Below, piece after piece: positions 1 through 7,353 of a stretch of DNA of 28,438 bases (position 1 is the first letter of the stretch; the number at the start of each line of letters is the position of its first letter). The notes under the pieces are model-generated. The model was not told the origin of the DNA and ran no database searches. It saw only the letters and a program-made list of their open reading frames with translations. Origin of the DNA: CAZEIW01 sp964512305 (lineage in GTDB: Bacteria; Pseudomonadota; Gammaproteobacteria; Burkholderiales; Burkholderiaceae_F). Where the stretch lies: the NCBI GenBank assembly GCA_964512305.1, contig CAZEIW010000197.1, positions 1 to 28,438 of the forward strand, read 5' to 3'. The translations under genes and the position numbers were made by a program.

Positions 1-1072
1 CCCCGGCCTTCCGGTGCGCGGCGGCGAAGTCGAGCATCCGCCCGATCGAGCGCTGGGCGCGCGCGCCCAGATCGGGATCGACGCGGATCTCGTTGTAGCC
101 CGAGCCGGCTCGCTCGAGCACCTCGGCCACGCCGCGCAGGCCGTTCATCGCCATCCATGGGCAGTGGGCGCAGCTCTTGCACGTTGCCGACTGGCCGGCC
201 GTCGGCGCCTCGATGAAGCGCTTGTCCGGGTTCTGCACCCGCAACTGGTGCATCAGGCCGGCGTCGGTGGCAACGATGAACTCCCGGGCCGGCAGCGTCC
301 TCGCCGCATGGAGGATCTGCGAAGTCGACCCCACGGCGTCGGCAAGCGCAATCACCGCGGCCGGCGACTCGGGATGCACGAGGACCCGGGCACCGGCGTG
401 CTCGCGCTTGAGCTCCTGCAGCTCGAACGCCTTGAACTCGTCGTGCACGATGCACGAGCCGCGCCACAGGAGCATGTCCGCCCCGGTCTGCCGCCGCAGG
501 TAGTCTCCGAGATGCCGGTCCGGCGCCCAGATGACCTTGCGGCCTTCGGCGTGCAGGTGGGAGATGATCGGCACCGCGATCGAAGAGGTGACGACCCAGT
601 CGGCGCGTGCCTTGACCGCCGCGCTCGTGTTCGCGTAAACGACCGCGACGCGGTCCGGGTGCGCGTCGCAAAAGGCGCTGAACTGCGGCGCGGGGCAGCC
701 GAGATCGAGCGAGCACACCGCGTCCAGGTCGGGCATCAGAACGGTCTTTTGCGGCGACAGGATCTTCGCCGTCTCGCCCATGAAGCGAACGCCGCACACG
801 ACCAGCGTGCGCGCCGGATGGTCGCGGCCGAAACGTGCCATCTCGAGCGAATCGGCGACGATGCCGCCGGTCTCTCCGGCAATGTCCTGCAGGTCGGGAT
901 GAACGTAGAAGTGCGACACCATGACCGCGTCGCGCGCGGCAAGCAGTGCGCGCACGCGCCGCTTCAGCTCCTCGCGCTCGGCGGGTGCCGGCTCGTCGGG
1001 AACGCGCGCCCATGCGGCTTGCGTCCCGCCGACAGGACTTTCGATCTCGAATTCGATCGTCGACGTCGTCAT
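1..1072 (-). CDS. nadA: Quinolinate synthase NadA (3' end cut by window edge)
   Basis: NadA condenses iminoaspartate with dihydroxyacetone phosphate to quinolinate, the first committed NAD precursor, using a [4Fe-4S] cluster in the cytoplasm. 357 residues are visible and the C-terminus runs off the left edge. The translation shows the three NadA cysteine regions: Cys120 in MPDLDAVCSL, Cys207 in GSCIVHDEF, and a CxxCxxC element at 298-304 (CKSCAHCPWMAMN). MVSHFY near residue 50 is also typical. The ATG at 1072 lies 24 bp after the nadC stop, behind a modest GGCAGGG ribosome binding site, so nadC and nadA are probably one transcript. The identification is firm; the exact start could be slightly different. 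Confidence 0.95.
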   Translation of the reverse strand, partial: MTTSTIEFEIESPVGGTQAAWARVPDEPAPAEREELKRRVRALLAARDAVMVSHFYVHPDLQDIAGETGGIVADSLEMARFGRDHPARTLVVCGVRFMGETAKILSPQKTVLMPDLDAVCSLDLGCPAPQFSAFCDAHPDRVAVVYANTSAAVKARADWVVTSSIAVPIISHLHAEGRKVIWAPDRHLGDYLRRQTGADMLLWRGSCIVHDEFKAFELQELKREHAGARVLVHPESPAAVIALADAVGSTSQILHAARTLPAREFIVATDAGLMHQLRVQNPDKRFIEAPTAGQSATCKSCAHCPWMAMNGLRGVAEVLERAGSGYNEIRVDPDLGARAQRSIGRMLDFAAAHRKAG

Positions 1073-1096
1073 CTGCGCGCCCTGCCCGCGTTCGGC

Positions 1097-1972
1097 TCAA
1101 TCATGAAATCGCATCGAAAGGTCCACCGCTTCGACATCCTTGGTCAGGCTTCCGATCGAAATCCGGTCGACCCCCGTCAGGGCGATCGCCCGCACGTTGT
1201 CCAGCGTGACGCCACCCGAGACTTCCAGCTGCGCGCGCCCGCGATTGAGCTCGACGGCGGCGCGCAGCATCGCCGGCGGCATGTTGTCCAGCAGCACCAT
1301 GGGGGCGCCGGCGGCCAGCGCCTGCTCGAGCTGCTCGAGATTCTCGACCTCGATCATCACGAAGTCCGCGCGGCCGGCCAGCGCCAGCCCGGCGCGCAGC
1401 ACGGCGGCGACGCCTCCTCCGCTCTCGATGTGGTTCTCCTTGATCAGGACGCCGTCGAACAATCCGATCCGGTGGTTGACCCCGCCTCCGACGCGCACGG
1501 CGTACTTCTGCGCACGGCGCAATCCGGGCAGTGTCTTGCGCGTATCCACGATCTTCGCCCGGGTGCCGGCAACGGCCTCGACGAAGCGCCGCGTCCGCGT
1601 CGCCACCCCGGAGAGCAGCTGCAGGAAGTTGATCGCGGTGCGCTCGCCGGTCAGCAGCGCCCGGGCCGGGCCTGCGATGTCGCACAGCTGGACGCCGGCC
1701 TCGACCGCGTCGCCTTCGCGCGCGCTCCAGCGCACTTCGATGGCGGGGTCGAGCTGGCGAAAGGTCTCGTCGAACCAGGGTCGCCCGCAGAGCACGGCGG
1801 GCTGACGCACGATCAGGCCGGCACGTCCGCGCCGATCCGCCGGCACCAGCCCGGCGGTCAGGTCGCCGCTGCCGATATCCTCGCGCAGCGCGGCGCGCAC
1901 GTCGTCGGCGACCGTCGGGGGCGGTGCGGCGCGTTCGGGAGCCTGCCGGTCGATCGAATCCATGGCTGTCAT
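1097..1972 (-). CDS. nadC: Nicotinate-nucleotide pyrophosphorylase (quinolinate phosphoribosyltransferase) NadC
   Basis: NadC converts quinolinate and PRPP to nicotinate mononucleotide, CO2 and pyrophosphate, the step after NadA. The 291-residue protein has the family signatures in order: LREDIGSGDLTA (29-40), ERTAINFLQLLSG (110-122), DTRKTLPGLR (133-142), GGGVNHRIGLFDGVLIKENH (152-171), LLDN (207-210) and EVSGGVTLDN (240-249). It sits first in a nadC-nadA pair. The frame is open upstream to 2071, but homology begins only after MTAMDSID. ATG 1972 and ATG 1963 both lack a ribosome binding site. A CATAAT hexamer seven bases before ATG 1963 makes a leaderless start there possible. Confidence 0.95.
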   Translation of the reverse strand: MTAMDSIDRQAPERAAPPPTVADDVRAALREDIGSGDLTAGLVPADRRGRAGLIVRQPAVLCGRPWFDETFRQLDPAIEVRWSAREGDAVEAGVQLCDIAGPARALLTGERTAINFLQLLSGVATRTRRFVEAVAGTRAKIVDTRKTLPGLRRAQKYAVRVGGGVNHRIGLFDGVLIKENHIESGGGVAAVLRAGLALAGRADFVMIEVENLEQLEQALAAGAPMVLLDNMPPAMLRAAVELNRGRAQLEVSGGVTLDNVRAIALTGVDRISIGSLTKDVEAVDLSMRFHD

Positions 1973-2069
1973 TATGACGCCGTGGTCGCAACATCGTTCA
2001 CGGGGCTGGCGCTCGCGGGCCCGGGCGAGCAAACTGGCTTCAAATGAGCCCTTGCGCGTGCGAGCTTGC

Positions 2070-2279
2070 ATGACCCGAGGTTCCGTCCGGCCGTCCCGCG
2101 GTCGCGGTCGGCGCGAGCGGCTGATCGTCCTGAGCGCGCTCCTGTTTCCGGCGCTGTTCCTCGCGGTCGTGGCGGTGGGAATCGTTTCGATGAAGTACGG
2201 CAGGCTCTCCCTGTTTCGACCCTTGCTGATGCAAGCGGCCGAGCCGCCGGCGCCGGCCCCGCAAGCGAAGCGGCAGTGA
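2070..2279 (+). CDS. Small single-span membrane protein, unknown function
   Basis: A 69-residue frame diverging from nadC. It has an Arg-rich N-terminus, one strong hydrophobic helix (about residues 16-38, beginning LIVLSALLFPALFLAV), then a short tail ending in Pro/Ala-rich sequence with Lys-Arg. The predicted topology is a single membrane anchor with a short tail. I do not recognise a family. The frame is open from 1962, but ATG 2070 is preferred because the upstream part is Arg/Ser-rich and antisense to the nadC start. No clear ribosome binding site precedes it, so it is supported only by its membrane-helix composition. Confidence 0.4.
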   Translation: MTRGSVRPSRGRGRRERLIVLSALLFPALFLAVVAVGIVSMKYGRLSLFRPLLMQAAEPPAPAPQAKRQ

Positions 2280-2324
2280 GCGCGAGGCTGTGCGCGTCGT
2301 GGCCGCGCCCGTGCCGACTCGTTG

Positions 2325-2942
2325 TCAGAGCCGGGCCGCGGCGTCGTCGATCGCCTGCCTCAGCCCGGCGTAATCGCGCGTGACGGGAAACTGCGGGAAT
2401 TCCGCCGCCACCTTGTCCGGCGGCCGGAACAGGATGCCTGCGCCCGCTTCCTGCAACATCGACGTGTCGTTGTACGAGTCGCCGGCGGCGATCGTGCCAA
2501 AGCCGAGGCCGTGGAATGCCGCGACCGCTGCCCGTTTCTGGTCCTGCATTCGAAGCTGGTAGTCGACGATCCGCCCGCTGGCGTCGGTCTGCAGCCGATG
2601 GCAGAACAGCGTCGGCCAGCCGAGCTGGCGCATCAGGGGGGCGGCGAATTCGTAGAACGTGTCCGACAGGATCACGACCTGGTAGCGGGTCCGCAGCGCG
2701 TCGAGGAATTCGCGCGCGCCGGGCAGGGGGCCCAAGCCCTCGACCACGCGCTGGATGTCGGCCAGTCCCAGGCCCTCGCGCGCGAGAATGTCGAGCCGGT
2801 ACCGCATCAGCCGGTCGTAGTCCGGTTCATCGCGCGTGGTGCGATTGAGCGCGTCGATGCCGGCTTTGGCCGCGAATTCGATCCAGATCTCGGGCGCTAG
2901 CACGCCTTCGAGATCGAGGCACACGATCGTCAGGTCCCGCAA
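2325..2942 (-). CDS. thrH: ThrH: HAD-family phosphoserine phosphatase / homoserine phosphotransferase
   Basis: ThrH is a HAD-superfamily enzyme that dephosphorylates phosphoserine and can move the phosphate to homoserine, linking serine and threonine synthesis in the cytoplasm. The 205-residue product has the length of characterised ThrH. HAD motif I reads LDLEGV (nucleophile Asp10, Glu12), motif II ILSDTFYEF, the motif III Lys is in QDQKR, and motif IV is GDSYNDTSML. EIWIEFA and PLMRQLG are also typical of ThrH. The start is TTG at 2942, chosen because GGAGGA (2954-2949) lies six bases upstream and the family's conserved sequence begins immediately after. The frame is open to 3032, but that extension is Arg/Gly-rich and not ThrH-like. 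Confidence 0.93.
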   Translation of the reverse strand: MRDLTIVCLDLEGVLAPEIWIEFAAKAGIDALNRTTRDEPDYDRLMRYRLDILAREGLGLADIQRVVEGLGPLPGAREFLDALRTRYQVVILSDTFYEFAAPLMRQLGWPTLFCHRLQTDASGRIVDYQLRMQDQKRAAVAAFHGLGFGTIAAGDSYNDTSMLQEAGAGILFRPPDKVAAEFPQFPVTRDYAGLRQAIDDAAARL

Positions 2943-2948
2943 GTCCGT

Positions 2949-2954
2949 TCCTCC
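2949..2954 (-). promoter_or_regulatory. Ribosome binding site fixing the TTG start of thrH
   Basis: GGAGGA on the minus strand, six bases before TTG 2942. It is the reason for choosing this non-ATG start over the in-frame ATG at 3032. Confidence 0.8.
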
Positions 2955-3092
2955 GTCGGCGTTCGATCGGCCCCGGCCGCGCCGCCCGCTTGGATCGGCA
3001 TCGATTTGCGCGCGCGAAGGCGGCGCGCGCACGCGAGCCGGCGCCGCAGAATACCCGATCGGGGTCGAGGGTGAAGCGCTGTTGCTGCGGAC

Positions 3093-3476
3093 TCAGTGGC
3101 GCCGGTACGGCCAGGGCGTCACGACCCTCCACGGCCCCGGGAAGCCGGTCGATTCCAGCCTGCGGATCTTCTGGCGGCACTCGGCGGGAGTCACCGAAAG
3201 CGCAGAGAGCAGCGCCAGCCAGAGCTGCCAGCAGTCCTCGGCGTGATTGCGCTCGACGAGCGCTGTGACCTCGAACGACAGATTCGCGAAGATGGTCGTG
3301 GCGGCGCCGAACTTCGACTGCTCGATGGCCTCCGCGATCAGATCGTCGACGACCGTCTGGCCGAGGCCCGCATGCCGCAGCGCCGCAGCAGCACTGTCGA
3401 AGTCCCCGGCGCGAAACGCGGGGTAGAACAGGCGCCGCGACGTGGTGCTTGAAGGGAGCGTGCGTTCCAGATTCAT
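3093..3476 (-). CDS. Unrecognised 127-residue soluble protein
   Basis: I do not recognise this gene. The predicted protein has 127 residues, a mostly helical composition, no signal peptide and no membrane span. It is rich in Ala/Leu with several Trp (DCWQLWLALL near the middle, GFPGPWRVVTPWPY at the C-terminus). Two neighbouring ATGs, 3485 and 3476, carry repeated AAGGAC sequences. ATG 3476 is preferred because the first AAGGA then lies about ten bases upstream. It could also begin further upstream, since the frame is open to 3674. It points the same way as thrH, with 150 bases between them. Coding status rests on frame length and amino-acid composition. Confidence 0.55.
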   Translation of the reverse strand: MNLERTLPSSTTSRRLFYPAFRAGDFDSAAAALRHAGLGQTVVDDLIAEAIEQSKFGAATTIFANLSFEVTALVERNHAEDCWQLWLALLSALSVTPAECRQKIRRLESTGFPGPWRVVTPWPYRRH

Positions 3477-3699
3477 GTCCTTCATGTCCTTCGATCCCGA
3501 GCCGGCGCCCTGGCGCTCGCGGGAACCGGCAACGCCCCGCTGCGTCCTGGCCCTGCTTTCGGCATTCCCGCGGGGCCGCCAAGACCGTGTTACGGTAGGC
3601 CAAGCGCATCGGCAGAACATGAGGATTGTCAAGAACCGTTCCTTACCCGCGCCGGCGATACTGGCGCAGCGCAAAGGGACACGAAGGGAAATCAGTGGG

Positions 3700-3723
3700 G
3701 CCGGATCGAATGGCCGATCCGGC
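3700..3723 (-). terminator. Perfect 9-bp stem hairpin downstream of the SDR gene
   Basis: Arms 3700-3708 (GCCGGATCG) and 3715-3723 (CGATCCGGC) flank a 6-base loop. It lies about 63 bases past the SDR stop on the minus strand. It has no long T-run, only a TGATTTCC tail, so termination is inferred. Confidence 0.4.
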
Positions 3724-3749
3724 GGGAGCGGCGAAACCTCGAACGGAAC

Positions 3750-3763
3750 GCGGGCGAACCCGC
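3750..3763 (-). terminator. GC stem with TTCG loop just after the SDR stop
   Basis: On the minus strand this reads GCGGG-TTCG-CCCGC, 23 bases after the SDR stop, followed by a moderately T-rich stretch (GTTCCGTT). It is compact and correctly placed for termination of the NHL-SDR transcript, but the U-tract is weak. Confidence 0.4.
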
Positions 3764-3786
3764 TCAGACCGATCGCCGCGCCCGGA

Positions 3787-4560
3787 TCAGCGATAACCGC
3801 CGTCGGGCATGAGAATCTGGCCTACCAGATAAGGCATCGTCAACAGATGGGCAACGCACTGGCCCATCTCGGCGGTCGTTCCCCACCGGTTCATCCAGAT
3901 CTTCGCGCTCTCGCCAGCGCGAACCTCGTCGGGAAGGGAATCGTTCAGCGCGGTTTCGATCCAACCCGGCGCCAACGCGTTGAGGCAGATCCGCATCCGA
4001 GCCAGTTTTTCCGCCGCGTTGCGCATCAGCAGATTGGCGCCCGCCTTCGACGAATCGTAGTGGGCCGAGACCGGATCGTAGGCGTTGACGCCGTTGGACG
4101 ACGTCACGAGAACGATCTTTCCCCTCCATTCGTCGACCACCGGGTTGTCCTGCATGGCCAGGGTCGCGTACTTGACCACGAGGAACGACCCGGTCAGGTT
4201 GACGTTCTGGACCTGATCCCATTCGTGCTGGGTCTGCTCGAGGAACTCGGTGTTGGGTGAGATCCCGGCGCTGTGAACGACGTGATCGATCCGCCCGGCG
4301 CTCTGCGCCACCTGCGAGAAGAATCCGGCGACCGAATCCTCCTGGCCCACCTCGCACGGGTACGCCAGCACGCGGGCGGTTGGACCGGCCGCCGACAGGC
4401 GATCGAGCGCAGCCTTCGTCTTTGCCTGGTTCCGGCTCGACGAGATCACGACGTCGCCGCCGCAGCGCACGATCGTCTCGGCGATGTCGCGTCCGATGCC
4501 GCTGGCGCCGCCGGTGACGACGGTCGTCGACCCCGAGAAATCGAAGCTTGCCCGTGTCAT
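3787..4560 (-). CDS. Short-chain dehydrogenase/reductase (SDR)
   Basis: A cytoplasmic NAD(P)-dependent oxidoreductase of the classical SDR family; the substrate cannot be told from sequence. The 257-residue length is typical. The cofactor-binding TGGASGIG is at 16-23, the structural N-S-Y-K set includes Asn119 or Asn121, Ser154/Ser155, Tyr168 and Lys172 (YDSSK), and APGW-ET follows. The usual NNAG strand motif is HSAG here (96-99), a mild deviation. The gene starts 18 bp after the stop of the exported NHL protein, so the two are probably co-transcribed. Two hairpins follow its stop. SDRs next to NHL-repeat proteins often belong to uncharacterised catabolic operons, which is inference here. 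Confidence 0.9.
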   Translation of the reverse strand: MTRASFDFSGSTTVVTGGASGIGRDIAETIVRCGGDVVISSSRNQAKTKAALDRLSAAGPTARVLAYPCEVGQEDSVAGFFSQVAQSAGRIDHVVHSAGISPNTEFLEQTQHEWDQVQNVNLTGSFLVVKYATLAMQDNPVVDEWRGKIVLVTSSNGVNAYDPVSAHYDSSKAGANLLMRNAAEKLARMRICLNALAPGWIETALNDSLPDEVRAGESAKIWMNRWGTTAEMGQCVAHLLTMPYLVGQILMPDGGYR

Positions 4561-4578
4561 GCCGGTTGCTCCGCGCCG

Positions 4579-5769
4579 TTACTGCGAACGCGGCCAGGGA
4601 ACGCCCTGCTCGTCGGCCGCGACCGCGCCGATGCCCTTGTAGACGAACTTCTGCAACCGCTTGCCCTCGTAGGTTTCCGTCGTGTACAGGTTGCCCTTCG
4701 AATCCGTCGCGATGGAATGGACCCCGAAGAACTGGCCGGGCTGGCGGCCGCCGTCGCCGAAGTTCGTGAGCTCCTCGAGCGACTCGCGCAGCACGATCCG
4801 CACCTTCTCGTTGGTTCCGTCGGCCAGGAAGATGTAGCGCTGCTGCGCGTCCTTGGAGAACGCGATGTCCCAGGCCGAGCCGGACCCGAGCGTGTCGCGG
4901 GCGAAGAACGCCTCCTTCACGAAAGTGCCGTCCGGATGGAACACCTGGACGCGATCGTTGGCCCGGTCGCAGACATAGATGAGGCCGTCGTTCGAGCGCT
5001 CGACGCAGTGCACGGGATTGCGGAACTGCTTCGCCGGCGGCGCCTTCGGGTCGTACTTGCCCAGGTCCGTGTCGTCCGGGCGGTTTCCGTACGCGCCCCA
5101 ATAACGCTTCATCTTGCCGGTATCGGCGTCGATCACGGCGACGCGGCGGTTCAGGTAGCCGTCGGCGATATAGGCCTCGTTGGTCTTCGGATCGACCCAG
5201 ATCTTGGCCGCGCGCCCGAAGTTGTCCGGATCGTTGCTGCCGCCGTTGCGGCCGAAGTGGCCGACCTGCATCAGGAACCTGCCGTCCTTGGTGAACTTCA
5301 GGACCTGCGCGTCCTTCTCGCCGTTGCCCCCGATCCAGACGTTGCCCTTGTAGTCGACGTGGATCCCGTGATTGGACTGCGGCCACTCGTAGCCCGGACC
5401 CGGCCCGCCCCACGACCGCACCAGGTTCCCGTCCGGGTCGAACTCGAGCACGGGCGGTGCCGCACGGCAGCACTCGCCGACGTTCATTTCGAGCGCGCGC
5501 TCGTTGGCATTGAGCGTCGCGCCCGCGCGATGGATGATCCAGACGTGGTCCTGCTCGTCGACCCAGACGCCGATCGTCGATCCGAGCAGCCAGTGATTCG
5601 GCAGCGGCTTCGGCCACAGCGGGTCGACCTCGAACCTGGGCGCCTGCACCGTGTGCTGCTGCGCCACCGCGCGGCGCTGGAGCACGAGGCCGCCCACGCT
5701 TAGTGCGAGCGCCGCTGCAAGCGCGATGGCGACGACGGAAACGGCGATCCGGCCCTCGGCGTTTCTCAT
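4579..5769 (-). CDS. Exported NHL-repeat six-bladed beta-propeller protein
   Basis: A 396-residue protein with an N-terminal hydrophobic segment (about 10-30) ending AVAQQ, read as a signal peptide or membrane anchor, so the propeller is periplasmic. The body carries repeated NHL-like blades: GVWVDEQDHVWIIHR, GIHVDYKGNVWIGGNG, KIWVDPKTNEAYIADG, LIYVCDRANDRVQVF and SIATDSKGNLYTTETY. Such propellers resemble the lyase domain of peptidylglycine alpha-amidating enzymes, but no specific activity can be assigned. ATG 5769 is preceded by GGGAGGAGG. The SDR gene follows after 18 bp. A TACAAT -10-like hexamer at 5847-5842 and three 12-bp repeats lie upstream. Confidence 0.88.
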   Translation of the reverse strand: MRNAEGRIAVSVVAIALAAALALSVGGLVLQRRAVAQQHTVQAPRFEVDPLWPKPLPNHWLLGSTIGVWVDEQDHVWIIHRAGATLNANERALEMNVGECCRAAPPVLEFDPDGNLVRSWGGPGPGYEWPQSNHGIHVDYKGNVWIGGNGEKDAQVLKFTKDGRFLMQVGHFGRNGGSNDPDNFGRAAKIWVDPKTNEAYIADGYLNRRVAVIDADTGKMKRYWGAYGNRPDDTDLGKYDPKAPPAKQFRNPVHCVERSNDGLIYVCDRANDRVQVFHPDGTFVKEAFFARDTLGSGSAWDIAFSKDAQQRYIFLADGTNEKVRIVLRESLEELTNFGDGGRQPGQFFGVHSIATDSKGNLYTTETYEGKRLQKFVYKGIGAVAADEQGVPWPRSQ

Positions 5770-5790
5770 GCCTCCTCCCGTTCGATATCA

Positions 5791-5826
5791 ACGACAGCGT
5801 CGACGACAGCATCGACGACAGCGGCT
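5791..5826. repeat. Three tandem 12-bp repeats in the NHL gene leader
   Basis: Copies at 5791-5802 (ACGACAGCGTCG), 5803-5814 (ACGACAGCATCG) and 5815-5826 (ACGACAGCGGCT). They lie between the start codon of the NHL gene (5769) and its candidate -10 (5847-5842), so they would be transcribed into the leader. Confidence 0.8.
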
Positions 5827-5841
5827 GCATGCGCCCGGTTC

Positions 5842-5847
5842 ATTGTA
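5842..5847 (-). promoter_or_regulatory. Candidate -10 box for the NHL-SDR operon
   Basis: TACAAT on the minus strand matches five of six sigma-70 -10 positions. It would give a leader of about 65 bases. No recognisable -35 box is seen 16-18 bases upstream. Confidence 0.4.
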
Positions 5848-5961
5848 AGCTCGCTGCGCCGCCTGGCGCCGACTCGAGGTCCAACTCGTGCCCGATCGCA
5901 TCGCAGCAAGGTGTCGGCCGAGACGTTCGGCGCGCGACCGCGCCTTCGGGCGGGTCCCGTG

Positions 5962-7311
5962 ATGCCGTCTCGATGCCGATGGTTGGCCGGCGCGATCATG
6001 CTTGCGGCGTCGCTCGGCGGCGCGGCGCACGACATTCCGAACGACGTCCGGCTGCAGGCGTTCGTCAGGCCCGCGGGAACGACGCTGCAACTGCTCGTGC
6101 GCGTTCCCCTTGCGGCCATGACCGACGTCGATTTCCCGATCGTCGAAGCGGGATACCTCGATCTCGCGCGCGTGGATGCGTCGCTCGGCGTCGCCGCGCG
6201 CCTGTGGATCGCCGACAACGTCGAGCTGTACGAAGGCGACCGGCGGCTCGCGACGCCGAGGTTGGTCGCGGCCCGGGTTTCGCTGCCGTCCGACCGCTCG
6301 TTCGCGTCCTACGACGCGGCGCTCTCGCACCTGGCCGCGCCGCGCCTGCCGAACGACATGAAGCTCTACTGGAAGCAGCAGTTGCTCGACGCGCGTTTCG
6401 ACTACGCGATCGATTCGGATCGCTCGGAATTCTCGATCCGGCCGCGGCTGTCGCGATTGGGGCTGCGGGTGGTTGCCGCGCTGGAGTTCCTGCCCAATGG
6501 CGGCCCCCCGCGCGCATTCGAGCTCGACGGCGACCCCGGCCTGGTCCGGCTGGATCCGCGCTGGCACCAGGCCGCGCTGCGCTTCGTGGAGCTCGGGTTC
6601 CGTCACATCCTCGACGGCACCGACCACCTGCTGTTCCTCGTGTGCCTCGTGATCCCGTTCCGCAGGCTGCGCGCCCTGGTCGTCCTCGTGACCTCGTTCA
6701 CGCTTGCACACTCGGTGACGTTGATCGCCTCCAGCGTTGGGTTCGTGCCCGATGCGCTCTGGTTTCCCCCGCTGATCGAGACCCTGATCGCGGCGTCGAT
6801 CCTGTTCATGGCGCTTGAGAACATCGTCGGCGCCGATCTTCAGCGGCGCTGGATGGTCGCTTTCGGCTTCGGCCTGGTGCACGGCTTCGGGTTTTCCTTC
6901 GCGCTGCGGCAGACGCTGCAGTTCGCGGGGACTCACCTGCTGACGGCGCTGCTGTCGTTCAACATCGGGGTCGAGCTGGGACAGCTGGCGGTCGTGCTGA
7001 TGCTCGTGCCGGTGCTCAATGGGCTCTTCCGGTTCGTGGTCGCCGAGCGGATCGGAACCATCGTCGTCTCGGCCCTGGTCGCGCACACGGCGTGGCACTG
7101 GATGAGCGAACGGGCGGAGCAGCTGCGCCGGTTTCCGTGGCCCGCGCTCGACGCGGCGTTCGTTGCCGGCCTGCTCGAGGCATCGACCGCGATCGTGGCG
7201 CTCGCGCTCGCGGTCGGCCTGATCAATCACGCGCTGCGCCGCACGCGCTGGCTGGCCGCTGAGCCCGACGGATCGGGCGATCACGGTGAGGGCCGGGGGC
7301 GAGGCCGCTAA
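5962..7311 (+). CDS. HupE/UreJ-type integral membrane protein with large exported N-terminal domain
   Basis: A 449-residue protein. It has an N-terminal signal sequence (about 1-23, ending GGAAHD), a roughly 180-residue extracytoplasmic domain, then about six to seven membrane helices from residue 205. The membrane part holds HupE/UreJ signatures: HILDGTDHLLFL (215-226), FTLAHSVTL and HGFGF (307-311). The His/Asp residues suit metal transport. HupE/UreJ relatives move nickel or cobalt for hydrogenase or urease, but neither enzyme is encoded nearby, so the substrate is open. ATG 5962 is chosen over 5911 because the signal peptide begins there. The Gfo/Idh gene follows after 42 bp on the same strand. 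Confidence 0.85.
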   Translation: MPSRCRWLAGAIMLAASLGGAAHDIPNDVRLQAFVRPAGTTLQLLVRVPLAAMTDVDFPIVEAGYLDLARVDASLGVAARLWIADNVELYEGDRRLATPRLVAARVSLPSDRSFASYDAALSHLAAPRLPNDMKLYWKQQLLDARFDYAIDSDRSEFSIRPRLSRLGLRVVAALEFLPNGGPPRAFELDGDPGLVRLDPRWHQAALRFVELGFRHILDGTDHLLFLVCLVIPFRRLRALVVLVTSFTLAHSVTLIASSVGFVPDALWFPPLIETLIAASILFMALENIVGADLQRRWMVAFGFGLVHGFGFSFALRQTLQFAGTHLLTALLSFNIGVELGQLAVVLMLVPVLNGLFRFVVAERIGTIVVSALVAHTAWHWMSERAEQLRRFPWPALDAAFVAGLLEASTAIVALALAVGLINHALRRTRWLAAEPDGSGDHGEGRGRGR

Positions 7312-7353
7312 GAGGCAAGCAAACGGCAACTACGAAATCAAGGAAAGCGACCG

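Larger units (their letters stand above)
3477..3786. other. 310-base gene-free region between the 127-residue protein and the SDR gene
   Basis: No convincing coding sequence. It holds two hairpins (3700-3723 and 3750-3763) downstream of the dehydrogenase gene. It also holds an isolated minus-strand TTGACA (3632-3627) that could be a -35 box for the 3093-3476 gene, though no good -10 hexamer follows at 16-18 bases. Confidence 0.6.

Noticed and set aside
14..2047. A 677-codon open frame on the plus strand over nadA and nadC
   Set aside because: It is antisense to two clearly identified NAD-synthesis genes. Its Arg/His/Gly/Asp-rich, low-complexity translation is typical of the complement of high-GC coding sequence.
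5788..7329. A 513-codon minus-strand frame opposite the HupE-like gene
   Set aside because: It is antisense, highly charged and of low complexity. The plus strand has a signal peptide, membrane helices and HupE motifs.
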